Position numbers and translations under genes: made by a program. Source: Thermoplasmata archaeon (GTDB taxonomy: Archaea > Thermoplasmatota > E2 > DHVEG-1). From it: a stretch of DNA of 8,665 nucleotides. The DNA is taken from positions 1-8,665 of the forward strand of contig QMSS01000059.1 in assembly GCA_003649715.1 (NCBI GenBank), written 5' to 3'. Of the stretch, positions 1 through 5,398 are shown piece after piece (the first letter of the stretch is position 1; each line of letters begins with the position of its first letter). The notes under the pieces are model-generated. The model saw only the letters and a program-made list of their open reading frames with translations, was not told where the DNA came from and searched no databases.

Positions 1-66
1 CTTCTCATTATACGTGTGCCAATCCCTTTTATCAACGTATTTTTTACCCCATCTTTTCTTTTTCAT
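1..66 (-). CDS. Transposase, N-terminal fragment (runs off the window)
   Basis: From an ATG at 66-64 the minus strand is open for exactly 22 codons to the window edge. The peptide is very basic and contains KKYVDKRDW followed by YNEK. This opening resembles the start of an archaeal IS5-like DDE transposase family, whose members begin with a K-W-x-KKYV-x-x-RDW-x-x-YNE-x-LV stretch; that match is from memory, not a search. An archaeal TATA-like stretch on the minus strand lies at about 102-112. If correct, the insertion sequence lies mostly left of the window, and its right inverted repeat should fall at about 67-120; I could not define that repeat. The catalytic domain is not visible, so activity cannot be judged. 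Confidence 0.55.
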   Translation of the reverse strand, partial: MKKKRWGKKYVDKRDWHTYNEK

Positions 67-136
67 TGGTGCATCCCAAAAGAGGAATGCATCTTTACTA
101 TCTTAAATTATGCAACACAGCAGAAAAAACATAAAA

Positions 137-145
137 CTTAAATAT
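137..145 (+). promoter_or_regulatory. Archaeal TATA box of the membrane-protein gene at 190
   Basis: The stretch CTTAAATAT preceded by an A-rich BRE-like segment sits about 49 bases before the start codon. With the usual spacing of about 25 bases, transcription would begin near 166, leaving a leader of about two dozen bases that contains the Shine-Dalgarno sequence. Confidence 0.5.
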
Positions 146-174
146 GAAAACAGCATTGTTCATGCTTACAATAG

Positions 175-183
175 AAAGGAGGG
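175..183 (+). promoter_or_regulatory. Shine-Dalgarno that decides the TTG start at 190
   Basis: AAAGGAGGG ends 6 bases before the TTG at 190-192. The next candidate, ATG at 208, would be 24 bases away, too far for this site. The strong site therefore supports the unusual TTG initiation codon. Confidence 0.7.
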
Positions 184-189
184 AAAAAA

Positions 190-609
190 TTGGAACGCAC
201 TCTAAAAATGTTAGGAAGCTGGCTGTTTCTACTTGGTATCGTGATAGCAGTGATTGTAGGGTTGGCCTTTGGTGCTGAAAGCAGCTGGAAAACAAACTAT
301 GGGACTCCAATTGGAGGGCTTCTAGCGCTTCTAGGATTCATAGTAGGTATTCTATCATTCTTCGCAGTAGGAACCATTACAAAGGACAAAGTGCCGACTT
401 TTTTGATTGCAGCATTAATGCTTGTTGGAATTGGTGCAGCAGCAGGTATCGACTGGTTCGCTAACCTGGAGATCATAGGACCATACTTCACAAGTATTGC
501 TGGCATGATAGCTGTATTTGTTGCACCAGCTGCCGGTCTACTAGCGATTAGAGCCATATGGGATGCCGGAAAAAGCGAGGAGATAGAAAGGATCATACCA
601 AAAAAATAG
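190..609 (+). CDS. Small integral membrane protein with four predicted helices
   Basis: The protein has 139 residues and starts at a TTG supported by a strong Shine-Dalgarno. I see four hydrophobic segments at about residues 8-28, 39-62, 69-87 and 96-122, rich in Gly, Ala, Ile and Leu, with short polar loops and a charged C-terminal tail (KSEEIERIIPKK). There is no signal-peptide cleavage site, metal motif or catalytic signature, so it is probably a cytoplasmic-membrane protein of unknown role. It is monocistronic: its own TATA box lies upstream, the fragmentary transposase diverges on the left, and the gene on the right converges. T-rich sequence at about 661-690 is a plausible terminator. 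I do not recognise the family. That it is a real gene is well supported by TATA box, ribosome site, helix pattern and clean coding composition. Confidence 0.8.
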   Translation: MERTLKMLGSWLFLLGIVIAVIVGLAFGAESSWKTNYGTPIGGLLALLGFIVGILSFFAVGTITKDKVPTFLIAALMLVGIGAAAGIDWFANLEIIGPYFTSIAGMIAVFVAPAAGLLAIRAIWDAGKSEEIERIIPKK

Positions 610-624
610 TGCATAAATAATAGA

Positions 625-649
625 CTATCTCTAATCTCTATCTCTAATC
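625..649. repeat. 12-bp direct repeat, two copies
   Basis: CTATCTCTAATC occurs at 625-636 and again at 638-649, separated by one T. It lies just after the end of the membrane-protein gene. It may be simple replication slippage in a pyrimidine-rich 3' region; no function is evident. Confidence 0.7.
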
Positions 650-744
650 AATCCCCCCATCTTTTTTATATTTTCTATTTTTCCTTCCAAGAAAAAAATC
701 AATTTTTGCTATTCATTCTTCCTTTTTTATTTATATTCTAGATA

Positions 745-774
745 AAACTGTGTAAACTGTGAAATAGATATAAG
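745..774 (+). promoter_or_regulatory. Direct repeat plus TATA-like box between convergent genes
   Basis: AAACTGTG occurs at 745-752 and 754-761, followed by GATATAAG at 767-774, which reads as a plus-strand TATA box. No plus-strand gene follows; the next gene, at 843, ends toward it on the other strand. The arrangement resembles an activator site ahead of a promoter and could drive a short antisense RNA, but AT-rich spacers produce such boxes by chance. Confidence 0.25.
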
Positions 775-824
775 TTAGAAAGAAAAAAGTTTTAGCTATG
801 TTAATGCGTTTTACGCGGAATAGC

Positions 825-842
825 CCAAAACATTATTTTTGG
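825..842 (-). terminator. Hairpin directly after the TrmB-like gene
   Basis: CCAAAA (825-830) and TTTTGG (837-842) form a 6-bp stem with a 6-base loop, abutting the stop codon of the minus-strand gene. Further along that strand, the T-rich stretch at about 781-794 would serve as a U-tract of the kind archaeal polymerase uses to stop. This is a plausible 3' end, not a textbook bacterial terminator. Confidence 0.4.
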
Positions 843-1730
843 TCATAACGGTTTTGCTAGATTCCAAAGGCTTTCAAATTTGTCGTTTAATACTTCTATG
901 TCCTCAAGATTTACATAGGCTGTGCCTATGTATGATGGTTCAGCGCTGTTTTCAGGTAAGATTTTTATGCCATTTACCGCAAGTTCTTTTCCAAACACAT
1001 AGTTACGTAGGGTTCCTGATGTATTTTCAGAGAAGTATCTTATATCCAACTTGTCACCATATGCTTTTTTTAACTCTTTTGCTGCATTGATATTGGTTTC
1101 AGTATCTATTATAAGCTGAACTTTTGTATCCAATTCTAGAAATTTTTTGAAGTATTTGATGAAGGGCTCTTCGAAAAATCTTTCTCCACCGATCTGTATT
1201 TTTAGATGATTACTTTTTTCTAGACAATTGTTTAGAATGTTGTATAATATCCATTTTCCACTGTATCGAAGTGTGACGTTGCCATTTCTTTTTATCTTAA
1301 TCCCATATTTTTTGAAATTTTCATTGTATGCTGTTCCATATTCGTTTAGACGGTTCTGCATGGCATTGTATGTGTCTTCGGCAACAACGTTTTTTATATC
1401 ATCCTTTATTTCCTCCCATATGACACGAGGATGTACTGGGAGATAGCTTTCTCTGCCAAAGTCTTCATCTGCATCTGTGGCAAATAGGACCTCTGCAATA
1501 AGCCCGTTTCGTAACAGAGAGGCTCTACCTGTTTCTAATGGTCTTCTTGTTATATTTGCTAACTCTTCAGCTACTTTGAGGAAATCTGAGAATTCTCTGG
1601 GACTGTCGATAACAAGGATTGTGTAGTATGTTGCTGCCTCTCTAGGTCTATCTATTTTCATTCTTTCAAACATCATTTCAAAATCTTGTATATAATCTAG
1701 TTTGACCTTAGTTTTAAATTCACATCCCAT
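843..1730 (-). CDS. TrmB-like regulator: winged helix plus PLD-like sensor domain
   Basis: From the ATG at 1730 the protein has 295 residues. The first third contains a pattern typical of a winged helix: a helix around FLKVAEELANI, a probable recognition helix around TGRASLLRNGLI, then a two-strand wing ending in YLPVHPRVIW. The C-terminal third has alternating strands and helices, the stretch GTLRNYVFGKELAVNGIK, and a final DKFESLWNLAKPL; this resembles the phospholipase-D-like sensor fold of TrmB regulators without catalytic HxK motifs. I infer a DNA-binding regulator with a ligand- or partner-sensing domain. The frame stays open to an ATG at 1901, but the TATA box at 1813-1820 lies inside that extension, so 1730 (preceded by GGGTG) or the ATG at 1766 is more likely. 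A palindromic site overlaps its promoter, suggesting self-regulation. Existence as a gene is near certain; function is inferred from pattern only. Confidence 0.6.
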   Translation of the reverse strand: MGCEFKTKVKLDYIQDFEMMFERMKIDRPREAATYYTILVIDSPREFSDFLKVAEELANITRRPLETGRASLLRNGLIAEVLFATDADEDFGRESYLPVHPRVIWEEIKDDIKNVVAEDTYNAMQNRLNEYGTAYNENFKKYGIKIKRNGNVTLRYSGKWILYNILNNCLEKSNHLKIQIGGERFFEEPFIKYFKKFLELDTKVQLIIDTETNINAAKELKKAYGDKLDIRYFSENTSGTLRNYVFGKELAVNGIKILPENSAEPSYIGTAYVNLEDIEVLNDKFESLWNLAKPL

Positions 1731-1812
1731 CCTTATACACCCAATCCCTAAATGATGTTTTTTCATCCTATGAGGTATTTTTGATTTTTTAAAAATTACA
1801 TGTATTTTGTTC

Positions 1813-1820
1813 TTATATAA
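1813..1820 (-). promoter_or_regulatory. TATA box of the TrmB-like gene
   Basis: TTATATAA on the minus strand would place the transcription start near 1789-1790. That gives a leader of about 24 bases to the ATG at 1766 or about 60 bases to the ATG at 1730, and rules out the ATG at 1901 for transcripts from this promoter. Confidence 0.6.
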
Positions 1821-1850
1821 TTTATGCATGCATAAATACATGCATAATTT
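1819..1850. promoter_or_regulatory. Palindromic operator candidate, three ATGCATAA half-sites
   Basis: TTATGCATG (1822-1830) and CATGCATAA (1839-1847) form a perfect 9-bp inverted repeat with an 8-base spacer, extended by further matching bases on both sides with one mismatch. Within it, TTATGCATGCATAA (1822-1835) is itself a perfect 14-bp palindrome, so three half-sites are present and two of them are direct repeats 12 bases apart. The site sits on the BRE side of the TATA box, where a bound protein would either block or recruit TBP/TFB. The gene downstream looks like a regulator, so autoregulation is the simplest reading. Confidence 0.6.
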
Positions 1851-1975
1851 TCCTTTATTTTTTGTTAGAAAAAAGATTGAAGGAATTGTGTATGCTGCCA
1901 TAAAAAGATGCCGTCATTATTGAAAATGTGGAGTCAGAAAATATGTATTGGACTCAATGGGCTTCTATTTTTTTA

Positions 1976-1994
1976 CTCCTGAGGATCTCAGGAG
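1976..1994. repeat. Perfect 8-bp hairpin
   Basis: CTCCTGAG (1976-1983) and CTCAGGAG (1987-1994) pair perfectly around a 3-base GAT loop. It is more GC-rich than its surroundings and lies outside any gene. It could be a small-RNA stem or a binding site; there is no T-run immediately after it. Confidence 0.6.
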
Positions 1995-2079
1995 AGTTAT
2001 GATGTTTGTCTGAATAAGAAAAAAATGGTTTTTTGGTTAAAATAACTGTTTTATTTGGCAGAACAGATTTTTTTTGTTT

Positions 2080-2100
2080 AGACTATAAAAAGTCTTTTTT
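2080..2100 (+). terminator. Terminator-like hairpin with T-run on the plus strand
   Basis: AGACT (2080-2084) pairs with AGTCT (2091-2095) around ATAAAA, and T's continue to 2100. It points in plus direction although no plus-strand gene ends here. It may terminate an unannotated transcript or limit read-through; the stem is short, so confidence is low. Confidence 0.3.
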
Positions 2101-2123
2101 ATGAATGGGAATAAATGAAGATG

Positions 2124-2300
2124 TTAAAATGAGTATCTGCAGTTTCCACAGTTTTTTTGTGCATCTGGCTCTGTTTTTGAGGTGAACTTTGCGCATACAT
2201 CGGTGTTCCATACTGGACGTTGAAGTAGAGTACATCTGACGATTTTTTTTTGAATTGTTTTTTGATTTTTAGTTCGCCGTCTATATCTCTTTGGATTCAT
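2124..2300 (-). CDS. 58-residue basic four-cysteine (zinc-ribbon-like) protein
   Basis: An ATG at 2300-2298 opens 58 codons ending in TAA at 2126-2124. The N-terminus is strongly basic (9 Lys/Arg in the first 20 residues, including YRRR). Four cysteines follow at residues 23, 36, 51 and 54, in the setting VRC, DVCAKF and NCGNC, with the protein ending four residues later in RYSF. The spacing C-x12-C-x14-C-x2-C suits binding of one zinc ion, and the basic tail suits contact with nucleic acid. Small archaeal proteins with a VW-x-x-D-x-C-x-KF and NC-x-NC pattern exist as uncharacterised families, as far as I recall. The weak ribosome site is GGAG 12 bases upstream. It is likely monocistronic, or coupled to a 40-codon frame ending at 2297 that overlaps its start as ATGA. 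Function is unknown; nucleic-acid binding is inference. Confidence 0.7.
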   Translation of the reverse strand: MNPKRYRRRTKNQKTIQKKIVRCTLLQRPVWNTDVCAKFTSKTEPDAQKNCGNCRYSF

Positions 2301-2664
2301 ATTGGTTTTTTACTCCATATTGGATCCTTAGTGATGAGAAAAAGATAGGGAGATTCCAAATGTTTTCGAATATTTATGGTTTCGAAAATTATATGGAATT
2401 TGTCTCTATCTTCTACCATCCCCCTACCATTTATTTGGCTTATATAGTTTTTGTATGTCTGAGTGGTTGGCATCGAAAGTAAGGATGGGGGACACAAAGG
2501 GATAGAATTGTTTAAAAACGTTTTAGACATTTAACTTGTAGGTAGGTGTAGTTTAAGGTTTTGATAGAGATGTTTTTAAAGTAGATGGATTCCATAAAAT
2601 CCATAAATTCAAAAAACTTTGTTTTTTTGAGCCAACTTATGGTAGATTTTGGAGAGGATGTGTA
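2301..2664. other. Long spacer between tRNA-Asn and the small cysteine gene
   Basis: This AT-rich spacer carries promoter-like elements for the minus-strand gene at 2300 (TATA candidates at 2371-2378 and 2439-2446) and the TTCGAA dyad. A 40-codon minus-strand frame (2419-2297) is open but has little coding character; its ATG falls about 25 bases after the TATA at 2439-2446, as in leaderless archaeal transcripts, and its TGA overlaps the next ATG. From 2450 to 2664 I see only AT-rich sequence without genes. Confidence 0.4.
2363..2388. promoter_or_regulatory. Inverted repeat flanking a TATA box (operator candidate)
   Basis: TTTTCGAA (2363-2370) and TTCGAAAA (2381-2388) are perfect inverted repeats 10 bases apart. 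On the minus strand the spacer reads ACCATAAATA and, with the next base, holds an ATAAATAT box at about 2371-2378. A dimeric protein bound here would cover the TATA element of the small cysteine gene, which starts about 75 bases downstream. The repeat is seen directly; its use as an operator is inferred. Confidence 0.5.
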
Positions 2665-2738
2665 CGCCGTCTGCCGGATTTGAACCGGCGACCGCTCGGT
2701 TAACAGCCGAGTGCTCCACCAGACTGAGCTAAGACGGC
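2665..2738 (-). tRNA. tRNA-Asn (anticodon GTT)
   Basis: Read on the minus strand from 2738, the acceptor stem GCCGTCT pairs with AGACGGC, the anticodon stem CTCGG/CCGAG encloses the loop CTGTTAA with anticodon GTT (2702-2704), and the T arm GCCGG-TTCAAAT-CCGGC is canonical. The discriminator base is G (2665), as in other tRNA-Asn. No CCA is encoded and no intron interrupts the anticodon loop. A TATA-like CTTTTAAAG lies about 20-30 bases upstream at 2757-2765, so it may have its own promoter, although it also follows the ribosome-assembly operon on the same strand by 99 bases. Confidence 0.95.
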
Positions 2739-2837
2739 ACAGTTTGGTTTCCCACTCTTTAAAAGAGAGGGAGTTCTGGATACAAGATGAAATATGGTTT
2801 TGTATTAAAATATTGTCCTTTAGGTTAGCGATGTTTT

Positions 2838-3374
2838 TTATAGCATTTGTTCCATTTTTAGTTTTTTCATGCCTCTCTCAATAAACCTGTATACTTTAGA
2901 ATGTTTGCTTCCACTTAGCAGCATATCCACTGCTCTTTTAGCTATGGCCATGGATTCAATGTCTGAGATGATTGATACTGTATGGCCATATATTGATATG
3001 TGAGCTCCTGTTAGGTTTTCTATCACTCGTTTGGTTTTTCCTTCTCTGCCGATTACTCTACTCTTTAGTCTCCTTATGTGGCTTTCTTTTTTTCCAACGT
3101 AATCATGTATGTCGAAGATGTATAGATCGATGTCTTCGTTGAATAGTTTCAGGGCGTGTTGCGGTGAGAAACCACGTCCTATGGCTCTTATGACATCTTC
3201 TGTCTTTAGTCCTGTTAGAGGGTCTTTTGCTTTGCTGTCATCTATGGTTATCTCTCCATCTCTGGAGTCGACATCTATTTTGGTTTCTGATATTTTTTCT
3301 ATTTCTTTTTTTGTTTCTCCGTTGTGTCCTATGAGTACGCCTATGCGTTCTTTTGGTATTTTTAGGTATCTCAT
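2838..3374 (-). CDS. Dim2/Pno1-like KH-domain RNA-binding protein
   Basis: The 178-residue protein has two KH domains. The first carries the GxxG loop GHNG (residues 16-19), the second GREG (109-112), and the linker contains the stretch IGRGFSPQHALKLF (65-78) characteristic of the Pno1/Dim2 family. Eukaryotic Pno1 is needed to mature the 3' end of small-subunit rRNA, and archaeal Dim2 is reported to bind the 3' region of 16S rRNA; the same role is expected here. Its length matches archaeal family members. The start overlaps the stop of the RIO1 gene by 4 bases (ATGA), indicating translational coupling, and it is the last protein gene of the operon with aIF1A and RIO1. All key motifs are intact. 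Confidence in family is high; the exact step in 30S assembly is inferred from homologues. Confidence 0.92.
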   Translation of the reverse strand: MRYLKIPKERIGVLIGHNGETKKEIEKISETKIDVDSRDGEITIDDSKAKDPLTGLKTEDVIRAIGRGFSPQHALKLFNEDIDLYIFDIHDYVGKKESHIRRLKSRVIGREGKTKRVIENLTGAHISIYGHTVSIISDIESMAIAKRAVDMLLSGSKHSKVYRFIERGMKKLKMEQML

Positions 3375-4177
3375 TTTTGTTGATTCACATCCTCTATGTC
3401 CTTTTTCTGTATGATTTGTTGGAATAGTTTTTTTTCATCTTTTTTTATATTGAATTTTTTGAAGTATCTTGTTATGTTATGTATGTCTCTTTTGAGGAAT
3501 TCATGTGATAGTGGGTGTTCTAGTAAGACTCCTTGGCTTAGATCTATTATGTAGGGTTTGTTGTTATGTATTAATATGTTGTATTCACTTAGGTCTGCAT
3601 GTACGAATCCTGCTTTTTTGTACATTGTGGATATGAAGGTGATTAGTGTGTTGAATATTTTTTTTGGATCTTTTAGCTGCACATCTTTTAGTAACGGTGC
3701 AGGTTTCTCAGTATCTCCTATGTATTCCATTACCAGTACGTTGTTTATTCTCTTGATAGGTGTAGGTGCTCTTACATTGATGTTTTTTAGTATTTCTAGG
3801 TTTTTGAATTCTTTTTTCGCCCATTCGTAGATGATTTCTCTTCTGCTTCTGTCTATGTATCTAAATCTTGGGTCGCCTTCGATGTATTTTGATATGTTTT
3901 TGAAGGTTGATGTGGAGATCCGGTATATTTTTACTGCTACTAGTTTTTTGTTGGGTGTCATTCCTCGGAAAATATTTGCTTCTTTTCCAGTGGATATGGG
4001 GAAGTCCAGGTAGTCGATTAGTCTGTCCGATATTAGTTTTCCTATACTTAGTAGAGTGGATTTGTCAAAAACTTCATCTAATGTTTTTCTATCGACGCCT
4101 ATGCGGTCTATGAGATGTTGTGTTTCTCTATCTATTTTTTTGATCCATTTTTCATCTAAAAATTTTTCAGAAGACAT
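3371..4177 (-). CDS. rio1: RIO1-type serine/threonine kinase/ATPase
   Basis: The 268-residue protein shows the RIO-family signatures in order: the nucleotide loop STGKEAN (residues 62-68), the lysine of AVKIY (K83), the RIO1-type flexible-loop region around residues 88-110, hinge MEYIG (150-154), catalytic loop HADLSEYN with D195 and N200, and metal-binding IIDLSQG with D212. The protein lacks the N-terminal wHTH of RIO2, and STGKEA is the RIO1 form. RIO1 acts late in small-subunit assembly, using ATP hydrolysis to leave pre-40S/30S particles. It overlaps the upstream aIF1A gene by 11 bases; AGAGG (4184-4188) inside that gene lies 6 bases before the ATG. It overlaps the KH gene downstream by 4 bases. 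A short Lys-rich tail follows the kinase fold. No residue is missing. Confidence 0.95.
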   Translation of the reverse strand: MSSEKFLDEKWIKKIDRETQHLIDRIGVDRKTLDEVFDKSTLLSIGKLISDRLIDYLDFPISTGKEANIFRGMTPNKKLVAVKIYRISTSTFKNISKYIEGDPRFRYIDRSRREIIYEWAKKEFKNLEILKNINVRAPTPIKRINNVLVMEYIGDTEKPAPLLKDVQLKDPKKIFNTLITFISTMYKKAGFVHADLSEYNILIHNNKPYIIDLSQGVLLEHPLSHEFLKRDIHNITRYFKKFNIKKDEKKLFQQIIQKKDIEDVNQQK

Positions 4178-4490
4178 CGAGTTCCTCTGGTAGTAGTTTT
4201 CTTCTACTAAGGGTTATAGCCTGGGTTCTTTTGTATCTGAATAGTATGTCTGCTTTTTCGTTTTGTATGTCCCAGGGTTTTATTATTAGCAGGTCTCCGG
4301 TTCTTACCCGTTGTTTTCTCTTCATTTTGCCTGGTATACGTGCTAGTCTGGATTTGCCGTCTTCGCATATAACATTGACTCTGGATCCACCCATTAATCT
4401 ATCTGCTATTGCAAACATCTCATTCTTATCTCGTTTAGGTAGTGGTAGACGTATGTATTCCTCTTCGGTGCCTTCTTCGTCCTCGTACAC
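4167..4490 (-). CDS. eif1A: Translation initiation factor aIF1A
   Basis: The 107-residue protein has an acidic N-terminal tail, then the OB fold of the aIF1A/IF1 family from about residue 23 to 90: EMFAIADRLMGGSRVNVIC, IPGKMKRKQRVRTGDLLIIKPWD, and DILFRYKRTQ. It binds the A-site region of the 30S subunit and helps place initiator tRNA with aIF2. The start is GTG at 4490: no in-frame ATG lies between it and the upstream stop at 4529-4527, and GTGATC, complementary to the 16S 3' end, sits just before it. It is the first gene of the operon with RIO1 and the KH protein, an arrangement common in archaea. Family assignment is very secure. Confidence 0.95.
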   Translation of the reverse strand: MYEDEEGTEEEYIRLPLPKRDKNEMFAIADRLMGGSRVNVICEDGKSRLARIPGKMKRKQRVRTGDLLIIKPWDIQNEKADILFRYKRTQAITLSRRKLLPEELDVF

Positions 4491-4492
4491 GG

Positions 4493-4498
4493 GATCAC
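4493..4498 (-). promoter_or_regulatory. Ribosome site GTGATC before the GTG start of aIF1A
   Basis: On the minus strand GTGATC ends two bases before the GTG codon. It is the downstream part of the full archaeal Shine-Dalgarno GGAGGTGATC and pairs with GAUCAC near the 16S rRNA 3' end; its short spacing is therefore equivalent to a normal spacing for a GGAG core. It supports GTG as the true start. Confidence 0.5.
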
Positions 4499-4559
4499 AA
4501 ACATCTTTTTCTTTTTTTTTATTAGTTTAAACAATGTTTATGGTTTATTAAACTTGCTG

Positions 4560-4570
4560 TTTTATAAGTT
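4560..4570 (-). promoter_or_regulatory. Candidate promoter of the aIF1A-RIO1-KH operon
   Basis: AACTTATAAAA on the minus strand is a good TATA box and would start transcription near 4540, giving a leader of about 50 bases. A second TATA-like stretch (TTTAATAAA, about 4543-4551) lies closer. The 162-base gap to the HD gene upstream also argues for a separate promoter. Confidence 0.45.
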
Positions 4571-4652
4571 AAGGTTTTTTGTAGAAATAATAGAGTTGGA
4601 TATGGTTTGGCCTGAGGCCTACCTGTCGTAGTATCTAGAGAGTATGGTTGTT

Positions 4653-5207
4653 TTATAGACCTATTTTGTCTGAAATGTTTTTAAGGGCTTTTAGACTTAA
4701 TGCTAAAAAGTCTTCTAATCTGAGGCCTGTATCTTCGCATAGCTCAATTCTTTTTCTGTCGCATCCTGCAGCAAAGGATTTGTCTTTAAATTTGTTTATA
4801 AGAGTGTCTAATTTTACTTCATAGAGTTTTTTTGAAGGCATGATCAGGGCTGTAGCGATGATTAGACCTGAGACTGCATCTGCAGCAATTAATGCTTTGT
4901 CGAGTAATGTTGTAGGTAGTTGGTCGGTATGCTTATAGTTATGAGCTTTGATAGCATTTGTTCCTTCATCTGGTATAAGACCTTTTAATATTTGATAGGA
5001 GAGAATTGCATGTTTTTCTGGTTCCTCCTTAGTGTACTCGTAGTCTAGATCATGTAGCAAACCAGTTAGACCCCATAGGTCTTCATCTTCATTTAGGTTT
5101 TTCGCCATCTCTCTTAGTATAGCCTCTACAGCTAATGAATGCTTTACCAGTTTCTCATTTCTAAGATATTTATTCAATAATTCCAAAGCCTCTTCTCTGC
5201 TTATCAT
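4653..5207 (-). CDS. HD-domain metal-dependent phosphohydrolase
   Basis: The 184-residue protein has the HD superfamily metal ligands in order: H23 (VKHSLAVE), H52-D53 (LLHDLDYEY), H89 (KAHNY) and D110 (ALIAADAVSG). These bind one or two divalent metals and hydrolyse phosphate esters, often of nucleotides; the substrate here is unknown. It belongs to the short, stand-alone HDIG-like group found in bacteria and archaea rather than to GGDEF- or Rel-linked proteins, as no other domain is attached. It has its own TATA box close to the start and is divergent from the response regulator gene. It is on the same strand as the aIF1A operon but 162 bases away, so joint function is not implied. The family is confident, the role is not. 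Confidence 0.88.
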   Translation of the reverse strand: MISREEALELLNKYLRNEKLVKHSLAVEAILREMAKNLNEDEDLWGLTGLLHDLDYEYTKEEPEKHAILSYQILKGLIPDEGTNAIKAHNYKHTDQLPTTLLDKALIAADAVSGLIIATALIMPSKKLYEVKLDTLINKFKDKSFAAGCDRKRIELCEDTGLRLEDFLALSLKALKNISDKIGL

Positions 5208-5243
5208 GATAATGAAATCAATTGTAAGAAAAAGATATCGTTA

Positions 5244-5253
5244 CTTTTAAAGT
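5244..5253 (-). promoter_or_regulatory. TATA box of the HD-domain gene
   Basis: ACTTTAAAAG on the minus strand lies about 40 bases before the ATG at 5207. Transcription would start near 5222, leaving only about 15 bases of leader and no room for a clear Shine-Dalgarno, so translation is probably nearly leaderless. Confidence 0.5.
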
Positions 5254-5398
5254 TTCCTAAAAAAATTGATGGGAAAAATAGGATGGAGGGTTGATTATGG
5301 AAGGAAAGCTTTAAGTGATGACACATGTTTTTTTATTTCAATCTGATAACTAAAAAAAACAAAAAACGTATACATATGGATGGAGCCGGGGGGAAGAG

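Larger units (their letters stand above)
1851..2123. other. Intergenic space with hairpins, no convincing gene
   Basis: This stretch lies between the TrmB-like promoter and the end of the small cysteine protein. It contains a tight hairpin at 1976-1994 and two terminator-like plus-strand structures: CTGTT/AACAG at about 2047-2066 followed by T8, and AGACT/AGTCT at 2080-2095 followed by T5. No reading frame with a start, ribosome site and coding look was found on either strand. A plus-strand small RNA is possible but undemonstrated. Confidence 0.4.

Noticed and set aside
798..848. 16-codon plus-strand frame after the orphan TATA box
   Set aside because: No Shine-Dalgarno and overlaps the hairpin at 825-842; too short to distinguish from chance.
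1731..1901. 57-residue N-terminal extension of the TrmB-like protein
   Set aside because: It includes the TATA box and palindromic operator within its coding sequence, is rich in Lys, Tyr and Cys unlike the rest, and has no ribosome site; the downstream ATGs at 1766 or 1730 fit the promoter better.
2330..2336. Box C-like GTGATGA in the spacer upstream of the small cysteine gene
   Set aside because: No D box follows within the usual length on that strand.
4609..4620. GGCC-TGA-GGCC dyad after the HD gene region
   Set aside because: Only 4-bp arms and no T-run on the transcribed strand; too weak to call a terminator.
5314..5346. Box C (GTGATGA) and box D (CTGA) resembling a C/D guide RNA
   Set aside because: Only 22 bases lie between the boxes, there are no D' and C' boxes, and no terminal stem; not a valid archaeal C/D RNA.
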